The notes beneath the pieces were generated by a model. It saw only the letters and a list, made by a program, of their open reading frames with translations. It did not search any database and was not told the origin of the DNA. A stretch of DNA of 64,000 nt, from positions 186,001 to 250,000 of the forward strand of contig JAYKKM010000498.1 in the NCBI GenBank assembly GCA_035772405.1, read 5' to 3'. Below, in pieces: positions 17,494-25,679 of this stretch (position 1 is its first letter; every line of letters starts with the position of its first letter). This stretch comes from Chrysogorgia sp. JL179-B06 (taxonomy: Eukaryota; Cnidaria; Anthozoa; Scleralcyonacea; Chrysogorgiidae). Position numbers and translations under genes: made by a program.

Positions 17494-17619
17494 TTATTTT
17501 TTATTTATGTTTTCGTCTTCACCATCAACACGATCAATAGTAACATCGTATGAATCCTGTATATTAATACATGTCAACGTAAGTATAGGAGGGATTTTTT
17601 TTGAGAATAAAGAACCCAT
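17494..17619 (-). CDS. Small N-myristoylation-type protein
   Basis: 41 aa beginning MGSLFSKKIPPILTL. Gly2 with Ser6 and Lys7-Lys8 is a textbook N-myristoylation signal, and the basic residues would aid membrane binding. The tail is acidic (D-R-V-D-G-E-D-E-N). It is on the same strand as, and just upstream of, the polymerase. E2 carries its own small MGCLSSKNKS protein, so lipid-anchored mini-proteins may be a shared trait. Confidence 0.5.
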   Translation of the reverse strand: MGSLFSKKIPPILTLTCINIQDSYDVTIDRVDGEDENINKK

Positions 17620-17660
17620 TTTAAAAAAACTAAAACAAAAAAAAGAGAGTAAAAAAAAAT

Positions 17661-17975
17661 ATGAGTGAAATTGTGTATATTGAAATTTATTTACAAGCGT
17701 CTAATTTACCTTATATCGGATATGAAATTCAAGATAATGATCCCTCAATATTATTTTCGCCGTATCTTTTAAGGGAATGTTTACTAAATTTTACAGAAGA
17801 TAAAGAAAAGATAATACCTATTTCATCAAAGATTTTAAAACAAAGAATAACAGAATTAAAAAAAGAAATATACAACTGTCCCGAAGATATTATCTATAAA
17901 GTTGAATGTTTGGTAAATTTTATTCAGACCCATGAAAAAAAGAATGATTATTTAGGAATAAAAACTATATTTTAA
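17661..17975 (+). CDS. 104-aa unknown protein
   Basis: Divergent from the myristoylation-type gene. Strand-rich N-terminus (I-V-Y-I-E-I-Y-L-Q-A-S-N-L-P-Y-I-G-Y-E-I) and a helical C-terminus with Lys and Glu. The stop is 5 bp before the SET gene, so both probably share a transcript. No motif or family recognised. Confidence 0.55.
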   Translation: MSEIVYIEIYLQASNLPYIGYEIQDNDPSILFSPYLLRECLLNFTEDKEKIIPISSKILKQRITELKKEIYNCPEDIIYKVECLVNFIQTHEKKNDYLGIKTIF

Positions 17976-17980
17976 AAAAA

Positions 17981-18533
17981 ATGGTAAGAGTTAAGTTACC
18001 TCGAAAAAAAAGACGCAATGATAAATCTCAAAGTATACGTCACGTTCTTCAATGTAGAAGTAAAACCCTAAAAAAAATAAGATGTCGTAAACTAACAGCA
18101 AAAACAAAAAAATGTTGGATTCATTTAGCAAAACAAAATAACTTACGTATCAAGAAATCAACGATTCCAAATGCAGGTGAGGGATTATTTGCTTGGAAAA
18201 AACCTTTTAAACCCGAGCGTAATATTTCTTATTATACGGGTCAAAAAAACAACACAGGTCAAATTGGATCGTAAATATGGTAAAAACACAAATGCTGTAT
18301 ATAGTATTTGTAACGATGCAAACACGTGTATCGATGCTTATTTGACAACTCACGCCGCAGCACGTTATGCGAATAATGGGAAAACCGGTTCTATATATAA
18401 AAATAATTCCGATTTTGTTTACGACCCAAATAATAAAAAAATGTATTTAGAAAGTATAAAACATATAAAACCCCATGAAGAAATTTTTGCAGACTATGGT
18501 GATAACTATTGGCAGAGAAAACAACCTTCATAA
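17981..18533 (+). pseudogene. SET-domain lysine methyltransferase, broken by one frameshift
   Basis: Two overlapping frames together cover one SET protein. The first (17981-18274) has a zinc-type head (L-Q-C-R-S-K-T, R-C-R-K-L, K-C-W-I-H) and the SET start I-K-K-S-T-I-P-N-A-G-E-G-L-F-A. The second (used from about 18245 to 18533) has the SET end: Y-L-E-S-I-K-H-I-K-P-H-E-E-I-F-A-D-Y-G-D-N-Y-W. The break lies near the A run at 18243-18250. SET enzymes methylate lysines, often in histone H3; compact viral SETs are known in giant viruses. The visible NH-type motif is unclear. It may be a real inactivation or an assembly indel. Confidence 0.7.
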
Positions 18534-18535
18534 CA

Positions 18536-18820
18536 ATGGTAGGAAGAATAAGAGAATTACGTGGTGGTGATTTTAAGGGGAAAAAAAGGCAACGTGGGGG
18601 TATTTTTAAAGGGAAAAAAAGGCAACGTGGAGGAAATAAAACAGTCAATAAATACGGCAAACTTTTTATAAACGATTTTAAAAAAGAGCTTAAAAAAAAA
18701 GCTAATGTAGTAAAAATTATTGCAAAACTAGGAAAGAAAAAAATCAAAAGACAATTTCAAAAAGGAGGACTTGTATATCATAAACCCAGAAACCATGTTG
18801 AAAAGTTTTTAATGTATTAA
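18536..18820 (+). CDS. Basic core-type protein with four RGG/KGG sites
   Basis: 94 aa from ATG 18536, 2 bp after the SET stop. It holds R-E-L-R-G-G-D, then two near-identical blocks F-K-G-K-K-R-Q-R-G-G, then a Lys-rich middle and Q-F-Q-K-G-G-L. The G-G sites match those of the 8806 and 12375 proteins, so this is a third predicted substrate of the element protease. The small in-frame repeat (18571-18630) suggests recent internal duplication. Likely DNA-binding virion core component, by analogy with mu/pVII-type proteins. Confidence 0.6.
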   Translation: MVGRIRELRGGDFKGKKRQRGGIFKGKKRQRGGNKTVNKYGKLFINDFKKELKKKANVVKIIAKLGKKKIKRQFQKGGLVYHKPRNHVEKFLMY

Positions 18821-18846
18821 TTTTTTTTTAAATAAAAAACATACAT

Positions 18847-19437
18847 TCAGTGTCTTATTTCGTGACATAAGAGGTCATTGTCCATTGAATATTTTTCTAC
18901 ATTATAAGCTCTTATTTCATTAAAATTTACACTGATGAAATTAGGGTAATCCACATTACATTCGCATTCCCCTTTACATTTTTTACAAGTGTATTTTATA
19001 GTTTTATTATAAACCCAAAAATCATAATATAATGCTATAATACTCCTAAAACACTCATAACTAAAACAATGTTTTCTATCATAATCTAGTATCTTTAAAT
19101 ATTCTCCAATTCTTTTATCGTTGATACGTGGGGATACGCCATCATTCCATGCTTCACATATTTTACGAAGAAATTCATAACATTCTTCTGGAATGTCGTG
19201 TTCCTCTTGATGTACAATATACATTTTGGGATTTTTTGAACATTCTACTTCCAGTATAAATTTATACCGTACATATGCTTCATAATCAGCAATAGATATT
19301 AGTAGATGATATCTTGATTTTTCAATTTCCATACTTCCTACTAAATACCAAAAAAAAACGGATTCCACATAACTATATTGTGTTAAATCATGATAAATCT
19401 TATATCCCTCTTGATTTTGTACGCGCTGAAACTCCAT
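18847..19437 (-). CDS. 196-aa unknown protein with Cys cluster
   Basis: Starts MEFQRVQNQEGYKIYHDL. Contains Y-H-L-L-I-S-I-A-D-Y-E-A-Y, then, near the C-terminus, C-K-K-C-K-G-E-C-E-C (about 153-162), a likely metal site. Own TATA-like box about 30 bp upstream (19466-19476). Marks the start of the right-arm leftward genes. No family recognised; the spacing of aromatic residues hints at a distant relation to the arm family, which I cannot confirm. Confidence 0.6.
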   Translation of the reverse strand: MEFQRVQNQEGYKIYHDLTQYSYVESVFFWYLVGSMEIEKSRYHLLISIADYEAYVRYKFILEVECSKNPKMYIVHQEEHDIPEECYEFLRKICEAWNDGVSPRINDKRIGEYLKILDYDRKHCFSYECFRSIIALYYDFWVYNKTIKYTCKKCKGECECNVDYPNFISVNFNEIRAYNVEKYSMDNDLLCHEIRH

Positions 19438-19465
19438 GACACGTGATCCCCTTTGATAAAACGAT

Positions 19466-19476
19466 CTTTATATATA
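19466..19476 (-). promoter_or_regulatory. TATA box of the 18847-19437 gene
   Basis: TATATATAAAG on the minus strand, about 30 bp upstream of the start codon at 19437. Confidence 0.5.
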
Positions 19477-19483
19477 CCCCTAT

Positions 19484-20167
19484 CTACGTATATCCATCGG
19501 AATAAACAATAGAAATTTCGTATTCATTATAGGGTTTATCTGCCTCGGCAATTTTAAGACCATATTTCCACAAAAAATTTTCATCTATAAATTTAATGTT
19601 TTGAATCAATATAAAATCTTCGTCAGCAGGTAAATTATAAGCTAAATCTACAAAACGTTTATCACCGTTAAAGAAATTTTGCTCGGGATCAATAAACAAT
19701 TGATTAGAGCTAAAATAGGGTTTATTAGGTTTTGCAATATATGAGCCAAGATCACCCTGTTCGAATATCTCTTTTTTAACTTGAACAATACTCCATCCTA
19801 ACGCCCCGTTATATGAATCACGAATATTATTTTTAAGTTTTACATCAATACTATGAATTATTTTTCGTTTATGCCAATCTTTTTTTCTTGCTTCTAATTC
19901 TCCTGTAAGATAAATCTGTTTATCTGTTTGAAATTTTCTATTGTTACTAAATGTCAATGAAAAATCAGTATTTGGACCTGGAGCACGAATATTTGTTTTA
20001 AATTTAAATAAACCGTTAAGAAAACTCGCGGGTATTACACCGTGTTTCCAAGACACTTCTTGAAACTCATATATATTATTTGCTGATTTTAACGCAATTG
20101 TCCCGAATTTTCTTGGATTCGTAAGATAAAAACGTTCATTATAATGGATGATTTTTTTCTGACTCAT
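19484..20167 (-). CDS. 227-aa unknown beta-rich protein
   Basis: MSQKKIIHYNERFYLTNPRK start. The sequence alternates short polar and hydrophobic stretches with many Asn, Phe and Tyr (V-S-W-K-H-G-V-I-P-A-S-F-L, F-S-L-T-F-S-N-N-R-K-F, I-Q-N-I-K-F-I-D), suggesting a beta sandwich. No signal peptide or membrane segment. It might be a minor structural protein, since core genes end about here, but nothing diagnostic is visible. Confidence 0.6.
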   Translation of the reverse strand: MSQKKIIHYNERFYLTNPRKFGTIALKSANNIYEFQEVSWKHGVIPASFLNGLFKFKTNIRAPGPNTDFSLTFSNNRKFQTDKQIYLTGELEARKKDWHKRKIIHSIDVKLKNNIRDSYNGALGWSIVQVKKEIFEQGDLGSYIAKPNKPYFSSNQLFIDPEQNFFNGDKRFVDLAYNLPADEDFILIQNIKFIDENFLWKYGLKIAEADKPYNEYEISIVYSDGYT

Positions 20168-20283
20168 TTTAATTCCAATAAGAGAAAAAAAATTATGAAC
20201 GTTTTATTTATACTATACGTACAATGATATCATTTTTTATATATTTAAATGTACAAAGAGTTTCTATGATCATCTTATTTTTT

Positions 20284-20487
20284 TTAAAACTTCTCTCCTA
20301 TTTTAACAAAAATAGTGTTTTTGATAACATGTACATCTTTAACAAAATAATAACGTTCTAATGTACGTTTTATTTTTAAAATATAAACATTTCTTAAATG
20401 TGCTTTTGATAATTTTTTAAACAATCTTTGTGTTTCTAAAAATAAAAGGAAAATACATTCAATATTTTTTTTTTAAATCAAAAAGTG
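20284..20487 (-). other. ORF remnant without start codon in 360-bp gap
   Basis: A minus-strand open frame of about 65 codons lacks any ATG. It reads L-E-T-Q-R-L-F-K-K-L-S-K-A-H-L-R, then R-Y-Y-F-V-K-D-V-H-V-I-K-N-T-I-F-V-K-I-G-E-K-F before the stop. The even composition and ordered helix-strand look suggest former or exonic coding rather than noise. It may be a second exon or the relic of a gene that lost its start. The rest of 20168-20528 is AT-rich with no other signal. Confidence 0.3.
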
Positions 20488-20528
20488 TATTTTTTTATTT
20501 AGGTAAAATGTTCAGGAGAGAATAATTT

Positions 20529-21299
20529 TTAAAAATTAAATTCCTTATCATACATAGAGAGTACAGATCGTTCATTATCCACATCTTCTAATTTACGAAA
20601 CAAACATGCAGCAAATAAAAGACATTCAAACAAACTACAATGATACAATAAACATGTGGGTTCACTAGTATGATACCAACAATTTCTGGGTTTAAGATTA
20701 TAAAACGAAAGTAAATAATCGTACTTCTCAATTCCAAAATATTCAAGATTCACACAATGTAAAATAGTTTTTTCTTGAAGTGTTTTAACTAACGACGATT
20801 CTTTATCACCACCTTTATACCCAATAATAGCATTCGGGGGAAAAACATTACGAAATAAATAACTTAATCTATTTATAAGTTCACTTTGACTAAAATAATC
20901 TCTTGATTTTTTTTCAGTTAAATAGTCTAGTCCATGACATCGATATTGATAGTAGACAGTAGACCGTTCCCTTCGAGTTAGTTCTTTGTAGGGTTTTAAC
21001 TTGCTATCATAACAATGATAAATAAAATACTTCTTCGTTTGAAGTTCAAGAAGAGTTACTTCACGATAACTGGGTCTCTCTCCCTTAAACTGGTAACATT
21101 CACAATCCATTATATGTGTGATACGCGATAAAAATAATTTCTGTCGTTCTTGGGATATTTCTTCTTTACATTTGTTTAATGCATAATTATATTTACCCGC
21201 ATACAACTCTTCGATAGTCTCTTCATTCTTCTCAGTTGTCTCTAACGGTATGAAGTCTTCTTTAATTTCGCTGTTCACGTTCTCAAATATTTTTGCCAT
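20529..21299 (-). CDS. 256-aa protein with C-terminal Cys/His motif
   Basis: Charged N-terminus, then C-E-C-Y-Q-F-K-G-E (about 68). C-terminal half: P-P-N-A-I-I-G-Y-K-G-G-D-K-E, V-N-L-E-Y-F-G-I, then N-C-W-Y-H and Y-H-C-S-L-F-E-C. The order 'x-G-x-K, V-N-L-E, C-x2-H, H-C-x-L' resembles a small unnamed domain I have seen in insect and invertebrate transposon or virus proteins, with a putative metal site from the two C/H pairs. Upstream promoter region with CCAAT box at 21395-21410. Confidence 0.6.
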   Translation of the reverse strand: MAKIFENVNSEIKEDFIPLETTEKNEETIEELYAGKYNYALNKCKEEISQERQKLFLSRITHIMDCECYQFKGERPSYREVTLLELQTKKYFIYHCYDSKLKPYKELTRRERSTVYYQYRCHGLDYLTEKKSRDYFSQSELINRLSYLFRNVFPPNAIIGYKGGDKESSLVKTLQEKTILHCVNLEYFGIEKYDYLLSFYNLKPRNCWYHTSEPTCLLYHCSLFECLLFAACLFRKLEDVDNERSVLSMYDKEFNF

Positions 21300-21753
21300 C
21301 TCTCACTCTCCTACACTCAGACTGATATTAATTATTTTCAACCCTACATCGGCTTTTATAATTGTATCCCGCGTTACTGTGGATAGATTAGTTTGACCAA
21401 TCAGAGTTCATTGATTAAAGCTTTCATGTCATCCCGATGATTTGTGATACTCGTATACAATGAATGTGTGTTTGGGGAATTAGAGACGCGAATCCATAAT
21501 TAGCGATTTTCTTCTAAACAAATACACGGGGATTAGTTGCACCAAATGCTGTGTTGTAGATTAAAACGAATCCCTAATGTTGTTCTAAAACACACACACG
21601 TCAAATCAGTTGATATATTATACATTGTAGTTACAATAATACTTTTTTCAAATTTTTATCGTGTTAAAATCTGTGTGTAGAAATATATATTTAAAGATTG
21701 AGAAAATAGTATATATACAAGGCGATTTTTAAAAAACGTTATCACTTTTGAGA
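21300..21753. promoter_or_regulatory. Divergent promoter region of right-arm genes
   Basis: A 454-bp gap between divergent genes. It holds the inverted CCAAT-type box GACCAATCAGAGTTCA (21395-21410) facing the minus-strand gene, and a TATATATAC near 21710 facing the plus-strand pseudogene. No coding potential seen. Confidence 0.45.
21395..21410 (-). promoter_or_regulatory. CCAAT-type box (GAACTCTGATTGG)
   Basis: Reads TGAACTCTGATTGGTC on the minus strand, about 100 bp upstream of ATG 21299. The same core is repeated at 26883 and 26923 and in short form at 24601, a typical NF-Y site position for RNA polymerase II promoters. Confidence 0.45.
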
Positions 21754-22917
21754 ATGTCATTAAACATTGGGAGTAAAAGAACCTATGCGCAAGCTCAAGA
21801 AATCAATATTAAGACGATATTGAAAATTGTGTATTATATACAACATTTTCGTAACCGATACATTGGATTATTATTTGCCGTCTGTGACTTATGTGACTAT
21901 TACTATGGGGAAATTATCGTATGTATGGAATTTGAATCGAGACAACTTGGTCGTGGATATAAAGACTACGCCTATATTGAAAAATGAAACCTGAAATGTA
22001 TCAAGATGAATGCATGGATTGGCGAATCTTAACAGATAAACAACACTATATAATCCCGGTTGTTCATACACAACGAAAATATTATATTTATGGTGAAAAA
22101 CTCTGTGAGCGTTATCACAAATTACTATTAATACCCGCTCAAACATTAATGAAATCTATTTTTCATTTGAATGATAATCATTCTGATAATTTTTTTATTG
22201 AGATTCAAACCAGTTATCATCCAAGAAATGATATTTACCATTTTATTTCTATTACTATTAATGATGAGAAAACTACAATTCCTAAACCCATAGGGTATGG
22301 AGGGTCTTATCTTTGTAATACATTACATAGACTTAATCGTTGTTTTAGTCATGAATTTACATATTGCTGTATTTATTTATATTTTATAGATCCATTTTAT
22401 TTGAAGGCTACTTTTTTTTATCTACATAATTTAGATTATTTTGAGAAAATAGTGTATCAGCTTGTATGTTGCTTTATTTTCTTTTGCGAAAATCATAACC
22501 CTATATCAAAACTTAAAACTAGTAACGATAGGGTTTATACTTTTAATCTCGATAAGATTGTTAAGCTGATGCATATGAAAACCCCCCCCCTGTACCTGTT
22601 GTTATAAAAATTGTCAGAAATACTCTTATTGGTTTAAATTATTCTATAAGACAAGTAAACCCTATAAGTTTAAAGTCAGTTTATTTTCAGATCAAGTTAA
22701 AAATAATAGTATTATACAAAATAATACCCCCCTTAGTTTACAATATTACCCCCCGCATATGGATATAATATATAATTTTTCTATAAGGGTAAGGATTACA
22801 TCTAATACCAGTACATCAACTACTTTTATTATTAAGAGTATTATAGAATCATATAATATTAACTTTGAAGATCCTGACATTATAATACAGAGTATTGAAA
22901 AATTGTATTTAGACTAA
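21754..22917 (+). pseudogene. Decayed second copy of the 389-aa gene
   Basis: At least three frame segments cover the length of the 3353 gene: 21754-21987, 21984-22607 and then up to the stop at 22915-22917. Shared blocks include the opening I-L-K-I-V-Y-Y-I-Q-H-F, L-L-F-A-V-C-D-L-C-D-Y-Y-Y-G-E, F-I-F-F-C-E-N-H-N-P-I-S and C-Y-K-N-C-Q-K. One break coincides with a 9-C run at 22583-22591, the other with an ATGA overlap at 21984. Either this copy is dead, or homopolymer errors hide an intact gene. It overlaps the next minus-strand gene by 9 bp. Confidence 0.65.
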
Positions 22918-23307
22918 TTTAAAAAATTCAAAGAATATATTCCACAACCCAAACCACGACGTGTGTTTTTTATCATGAGGGAATAAAATGAATTTAAGAT
23001 GTGAATTTCTAAAATCTAAAATTGTTTGACGTACAAATAGTTTGATATAATATTCCCCATTATCAATGTGTTTATATCTAAAAAAACACAGGATTAAAGC
23101 AAAAAATGCTATTATTTGTCCAATTTCATGGCGATCCATACGATTATAGACATCTAAAAGTTCACGTGGACATTTTAAATGGGTAATAATATTTTTAAAT
23201 AAATTCACATGTTCGTCAAGACATTTCCACACACTTTGTTCCATATTTTTATTGATTTTTATTTCAAAACATGCCAGTTCTTTTACCATGTCATTCCACA
23301 CCTCCAT
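22909..23307 (-). CDS. 132-aa unknown helical protein
   Basis: MEVWNDMVKELACFEIKINK start. Helical pattern throughout, with a hydrophobic stretch I-I-A-F-F-A-L-I-L-C-F-F (about 78-89) that could be a membrane segment or core helix, and L-W-N-I-F-F-E-F-F-K near the end. It might continue the theme of the 389-aa family (aromatic-rich, helical) but I see no alignment. Convergent with the pseudogene at 21754. Confidence 0.5.
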   Translation of the reverse strand: MEVWNDMVKELACFEIKINKNMEQSVWKCLDEHVNLFKNIITHLKCPRELLDVYNRMDRHEIGQIIAFFALILCFFRYKHIDNGEYYIKLFVRQTILDFRNSHLKFILFPHDKKHTSWFGLWNIFFEFFKLV

Positions 23308-23343
23308 GTTTTCACATTAGTGATATTTTTATTTAGAACAATA

Positions 23344-24534
23344 TCATTTTATACATTTCGGTTTCCTTTTTTTAAAATCAGTCTTTCGTTTCAAATCCTT
23401 ATTATTATCCATTATATATCGTTTTTCCATAAGGTCACTCGTAAATTTTCTAGAACGCCATTGCAAATATTGTTTATTTATATATAGTTTCTCAATATAG
23501 AGACCCTCTAACTCACGATATTTATCGCGTTGTGTGCAAATAATATCTTGATCATAATTCGAATAGATTGTCATTCGTTTTTCTTCATGATGTTCATCGC
23601 CTTTTTTTTCACGTTTCATATATATTAACGAACGTTTGAAACATCTTTTCTTCAATGGCGGGTCGTTCAAAACTTCTCGGTCGTCGTCATCTTCCTCTTC
23701 TTCTTCGTCCTCTTCTCCACACCGTGGAAATAATGGTTGGGGTGTTGTAGCCATAGGTGGTTGTGGTAGTTGTGGTGGTGAAAGAGGAATAGGAGATAAT
23801 GTTGGGGAAAGAGCATTTGCTAATTCATCCACAATTTGTAATAATTGTGTTCCTTGTTGAACGGGTATCATTGCATCACACATTTGTATTAAATTCGCAG
23901 GAGAAGGAATAGGGATTTGACCGAAGAAATCAATAGGCATATCGTATATGTAATTATCTAATTCATCTTCGGGTCGTGGCGGTGAGATCGTTTGCGGTGA
24001 GATCGTTTGCGGGGGAATAGGAGATGCATTATACTTTGCTTGCGGTGTTTGAAGCGGTATATTATACTGTTCTTGCGATAATAGAGGTGGTGGATGGTTT
24101 ACTTGCTGGGTTAGAGACGGTGCTTGCCGTGGCGACGTGTTATACTTCGATTGCAGGAGTAGAGGGTGAATGTAACCCCCCTGTTCTTGAGACGATGAAT
24201 TTACTTGCAGGGGTGGTCGCTTTGCTTGCTGTGGTGACGACTTCGCTTGCAGAGGGGACACGTGACTGTACGGTGTTATCGGTACAGCAAAATTTAATGG
24301 CGACTGTGCAATGTTGTCTTTAGTTGTACGATGTTTGACTTTCTTTGTTCCTCTGATTTCTTGACGGTATGATGTTTCACCATCTGAAATATCCCGAGCC
24401 TTATTACGATATTCTTGTCGCTCTAGACGTCGTTGCTTTAACATTTTAGGAATATCTTTTCCTCTACTTTCACACCGAGCAATTGATTTTCCACTTTCCA
24501 AATTTCTATGAGTCTGCTTCACACGAGCCATCAT
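23344..24534 (-). CDS. 396-aa protein with histone H3 N-tail mimic
   Basis: The N-terminus reads M-M-A-R-V-K-Q-T-H-R-N-L-E-S-G-K. Starting at the second Met and removing it leaves A-R-V-K-Q-T-H-R with G-K at 13-14, matching histone H3 at A1, R2, K4, Q5, T6, R8, G13 and K14. The second ATG has a strong context (A at -3, G at +4). Next come an Arg/Lys-rich region, a long Pro/Gln/Ser-rich tract (about 75-260) with degenerate 'S-P-x-Q-A-K' repeats, an acidic run of Glu and Asp (about 273-284), and a basic C-terminus. Most likely a nuclear factor that engages H3-tail readers; this is inference. A CCAAT box lies upstream. Confidence 0.65.
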   Translation of the reverse strand: MMARVKQTHRNLESGKSIARCESRGKDIPKMLKQRRLERQEYRNKARDISDGETSYRQEIRGTKKVKHRTTKDNIAQSPLNFAVPITPYSHVSPLQAKSSPQQAKRPPLQVNSSSQEQGGYIHPLLLQSKYNTSPRQAPSLTQQVNHPPPLLSQEQYNIPLQTPQAKYNASPIPPQTISPQTISPPRPEDELDNYIYDMPIDFFGQIPIPSPANLIQMCDAMIPVQQGTQLLQIVDELANALSPTLSPIPLSPPQLPQPPMATTPQPLFPRCGEEDEEEEEDDDDREVLNDPPLKKRCFKRSLIYMKREKKGDEHHEEKRMTIYSNYDQDIICTQRDKYRELEGLYIEKLYINKQYLQWRSRKFTSDLMEKRYIMDNNKDLKRKTDFKKRKPKCIK

Positions 24535-24600
24535 GATATTGTGACTAAAAAAAATAGGAACAAACGCTTATAAAAAACACGTTAAAAAAAATGGGGTATC

Positions 24601-24610
24601 CTGATTGGTT
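24601..24610 (-). promoter_or_regulatory. CCAAT-type box upstream of the H3-mimic gene
   Basis: CTGATTGGTT (AACCAATCAG on the minus strand), about 70 bp upstream of the minus-strand start codons. A second ATTGG lies at 24648-24652. Confidence 0.4.
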
Positions 24611-24784
24611 GACCTTAATTCCCTAATAAAATATCGTAGTATTCTCATTGGTCGAATGATAAAATCAATATTATAAGACGCGCTCCGACGATTATACATG
24701 TAAATCTTTTTTAATCTTTTTGTTGACTTAATGCAGTACATATTCCCCAAAAATATTTATCGGGTAAAACGTTGCTGGGGAAGA

Positions 24785-24794
24785 TATATATAAA
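24785..24794 (+). promoter_or_regulatory. TATA box, copy 1
   Basis: TATATATAAA 40-50 bp upstream of ATG 24834; duplicated at 25622 in copy 2. Confidence 0.55.
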
Positions 24795-24833
24795 CACACG
24801 TTAGAAGTCATATTTTATTAAAACACTTTCAAA

Positions 24834-25097
24834 ATGATAGCTGGTACTAAAGAAAATCCACTGTTGGTAATACTAACCGATTTAGCAAAGTATTTTTCAC
24901 ACATTGAATATCACGTGATTGAATGTCGTAAAGTGGAAATGTTACCCAACAATGCACGTGCCGATAGAATAATATATAAGTTGCTATTGTTATGGGATGA
25001 GAAATATATATATACCTACTCATCGGACGATTGTACACATTTGATCGGACAGTTTGTACATGTAGCAATCGAGGAACCTCCGCCGTATCAACCATGA
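24834..25097 (+). CDS. Arm-family protein A1 with LxGQ module
   Basis: 87 aa. Y-H-V-I-E-C-R-K-V-E-M-L-P (about 24-36) recalls the Y-x-V-x-x-C block of the left-arm genes, followed by I-I-Y-K-L-L-L-L-W and ending L-I-G-Q-F-V-H-V-A-I. It therefore has both halves of the arm module in a single short protein and is the cleanest example of the family. Its stop overlaps the next start (ATGA). Function unknown. Confidence 0.6.
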   Translation: MIAGTKENPLLVILTDLAKYFSHIEYHVIECRKVEMLPNNARADRIIYKLLLLWDEKYIYTYSSDDCTHLIGQFVHVAIEEPPPYQP

Positions 25098-25336
25098 ATC
25101 AAGCAACATTTATAGATATAATATCTATGAAGGCTCTATCTCGTGAACGAAATCTACAGTTAATTGGATCAAGACCAATACCCAAACCTGCTGGCGAACC
25201 GCTACAGATGTATGAACTTTTCTTTAACGATGCATATAACAATTATTTTAAAATCGAATTCGGTTCATCCGAACACACTAAGATTGGTAAAAATATATAT
25301 CTTACCAACCAAAATATATTTATCGTAAAAGACTAA
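25094..25336 (+). CDS. Arm-family protein, middle gene found only in copy 1
   Basis: 80 aa. Starts MNQATFIDIISMKALSRERN; middle L-Q-L-I-G-S-R-P, then Y-E-L-F-F and end K-I-G-K-N-I-Y-L-T, the arm module in shortened form. It overlaps A1 by 4 bp (ATGA), so translation may be coupled. Copy 2 lacks it: there A2 continues straight into the next gene. Function unknown. Confidence 0.5.
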   Translation: MNQATFIDIISMKALSRERNLQLIGSRPIPKPAGEPLQMYELFFNDAYNNYFKIEFGSSEHTKIGKNIYLTNQNIFIVKD

Positions 25337-25388
25337 TCCCTTTGTATACATAGACATCTCTAGCCAAAAACATTAATTATTAGACACG

Positions 25389-25547
25389 ATGGCAACGAGT
25401 ATAGATATAAACGAAATTAAACTTAATAACGTGAAGTTATACAGCTCTGAATTTTTATATTTTATGTCACAAAATAACAATTGGTTAAATGCCCGGGATA
25501 AAATTTGGTTAGATGACCGTCGCGCGCTCCGACGATTATACATGTAA
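25389..25547 (+). pseudogene. Truncated arm-family gene B at duplication junction
   Basis: The first 45 codons are nearly identical to the B part of 25750-26298 (M-A-T-S-I-D-I-N-E-I-K-L), but a short internal stretch is missing and the frame then crosses the duplication junction into promoter sequence of copy 2, ending soon after. So it encodes a 52-aa chimera, presumably non-functional. Confidence 0.6.
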
Positions 25548-25621
25548 ATCTTTTTGTTGACTTAATGCGGTACATATTGCCTCCAAAATATTTATCGGTT
25601 AAAAAACGTTGCAGGGAAAGA

Positions 25622-25629
25622 TATATAAA
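25622..25629 (+). promoter_or_regulatory. TATA box, copy 2
   Basis: TATATAAA about 50 bp before ATG 25680, the duplicate of the 24785 box. Confidence 0.5.
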
Positions 25630-25679
25630 CACATGTTAGAAGTCATATTTTTATTAGAACACTTTCAAAATGAATGTGG

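Noticed and set aside
24024..24323. Plus-strand open frame opposite the H3-mimic gene
   Set aside because: Mirror of the Pro/Gln-rich codons on the other strand; no sensible composition.
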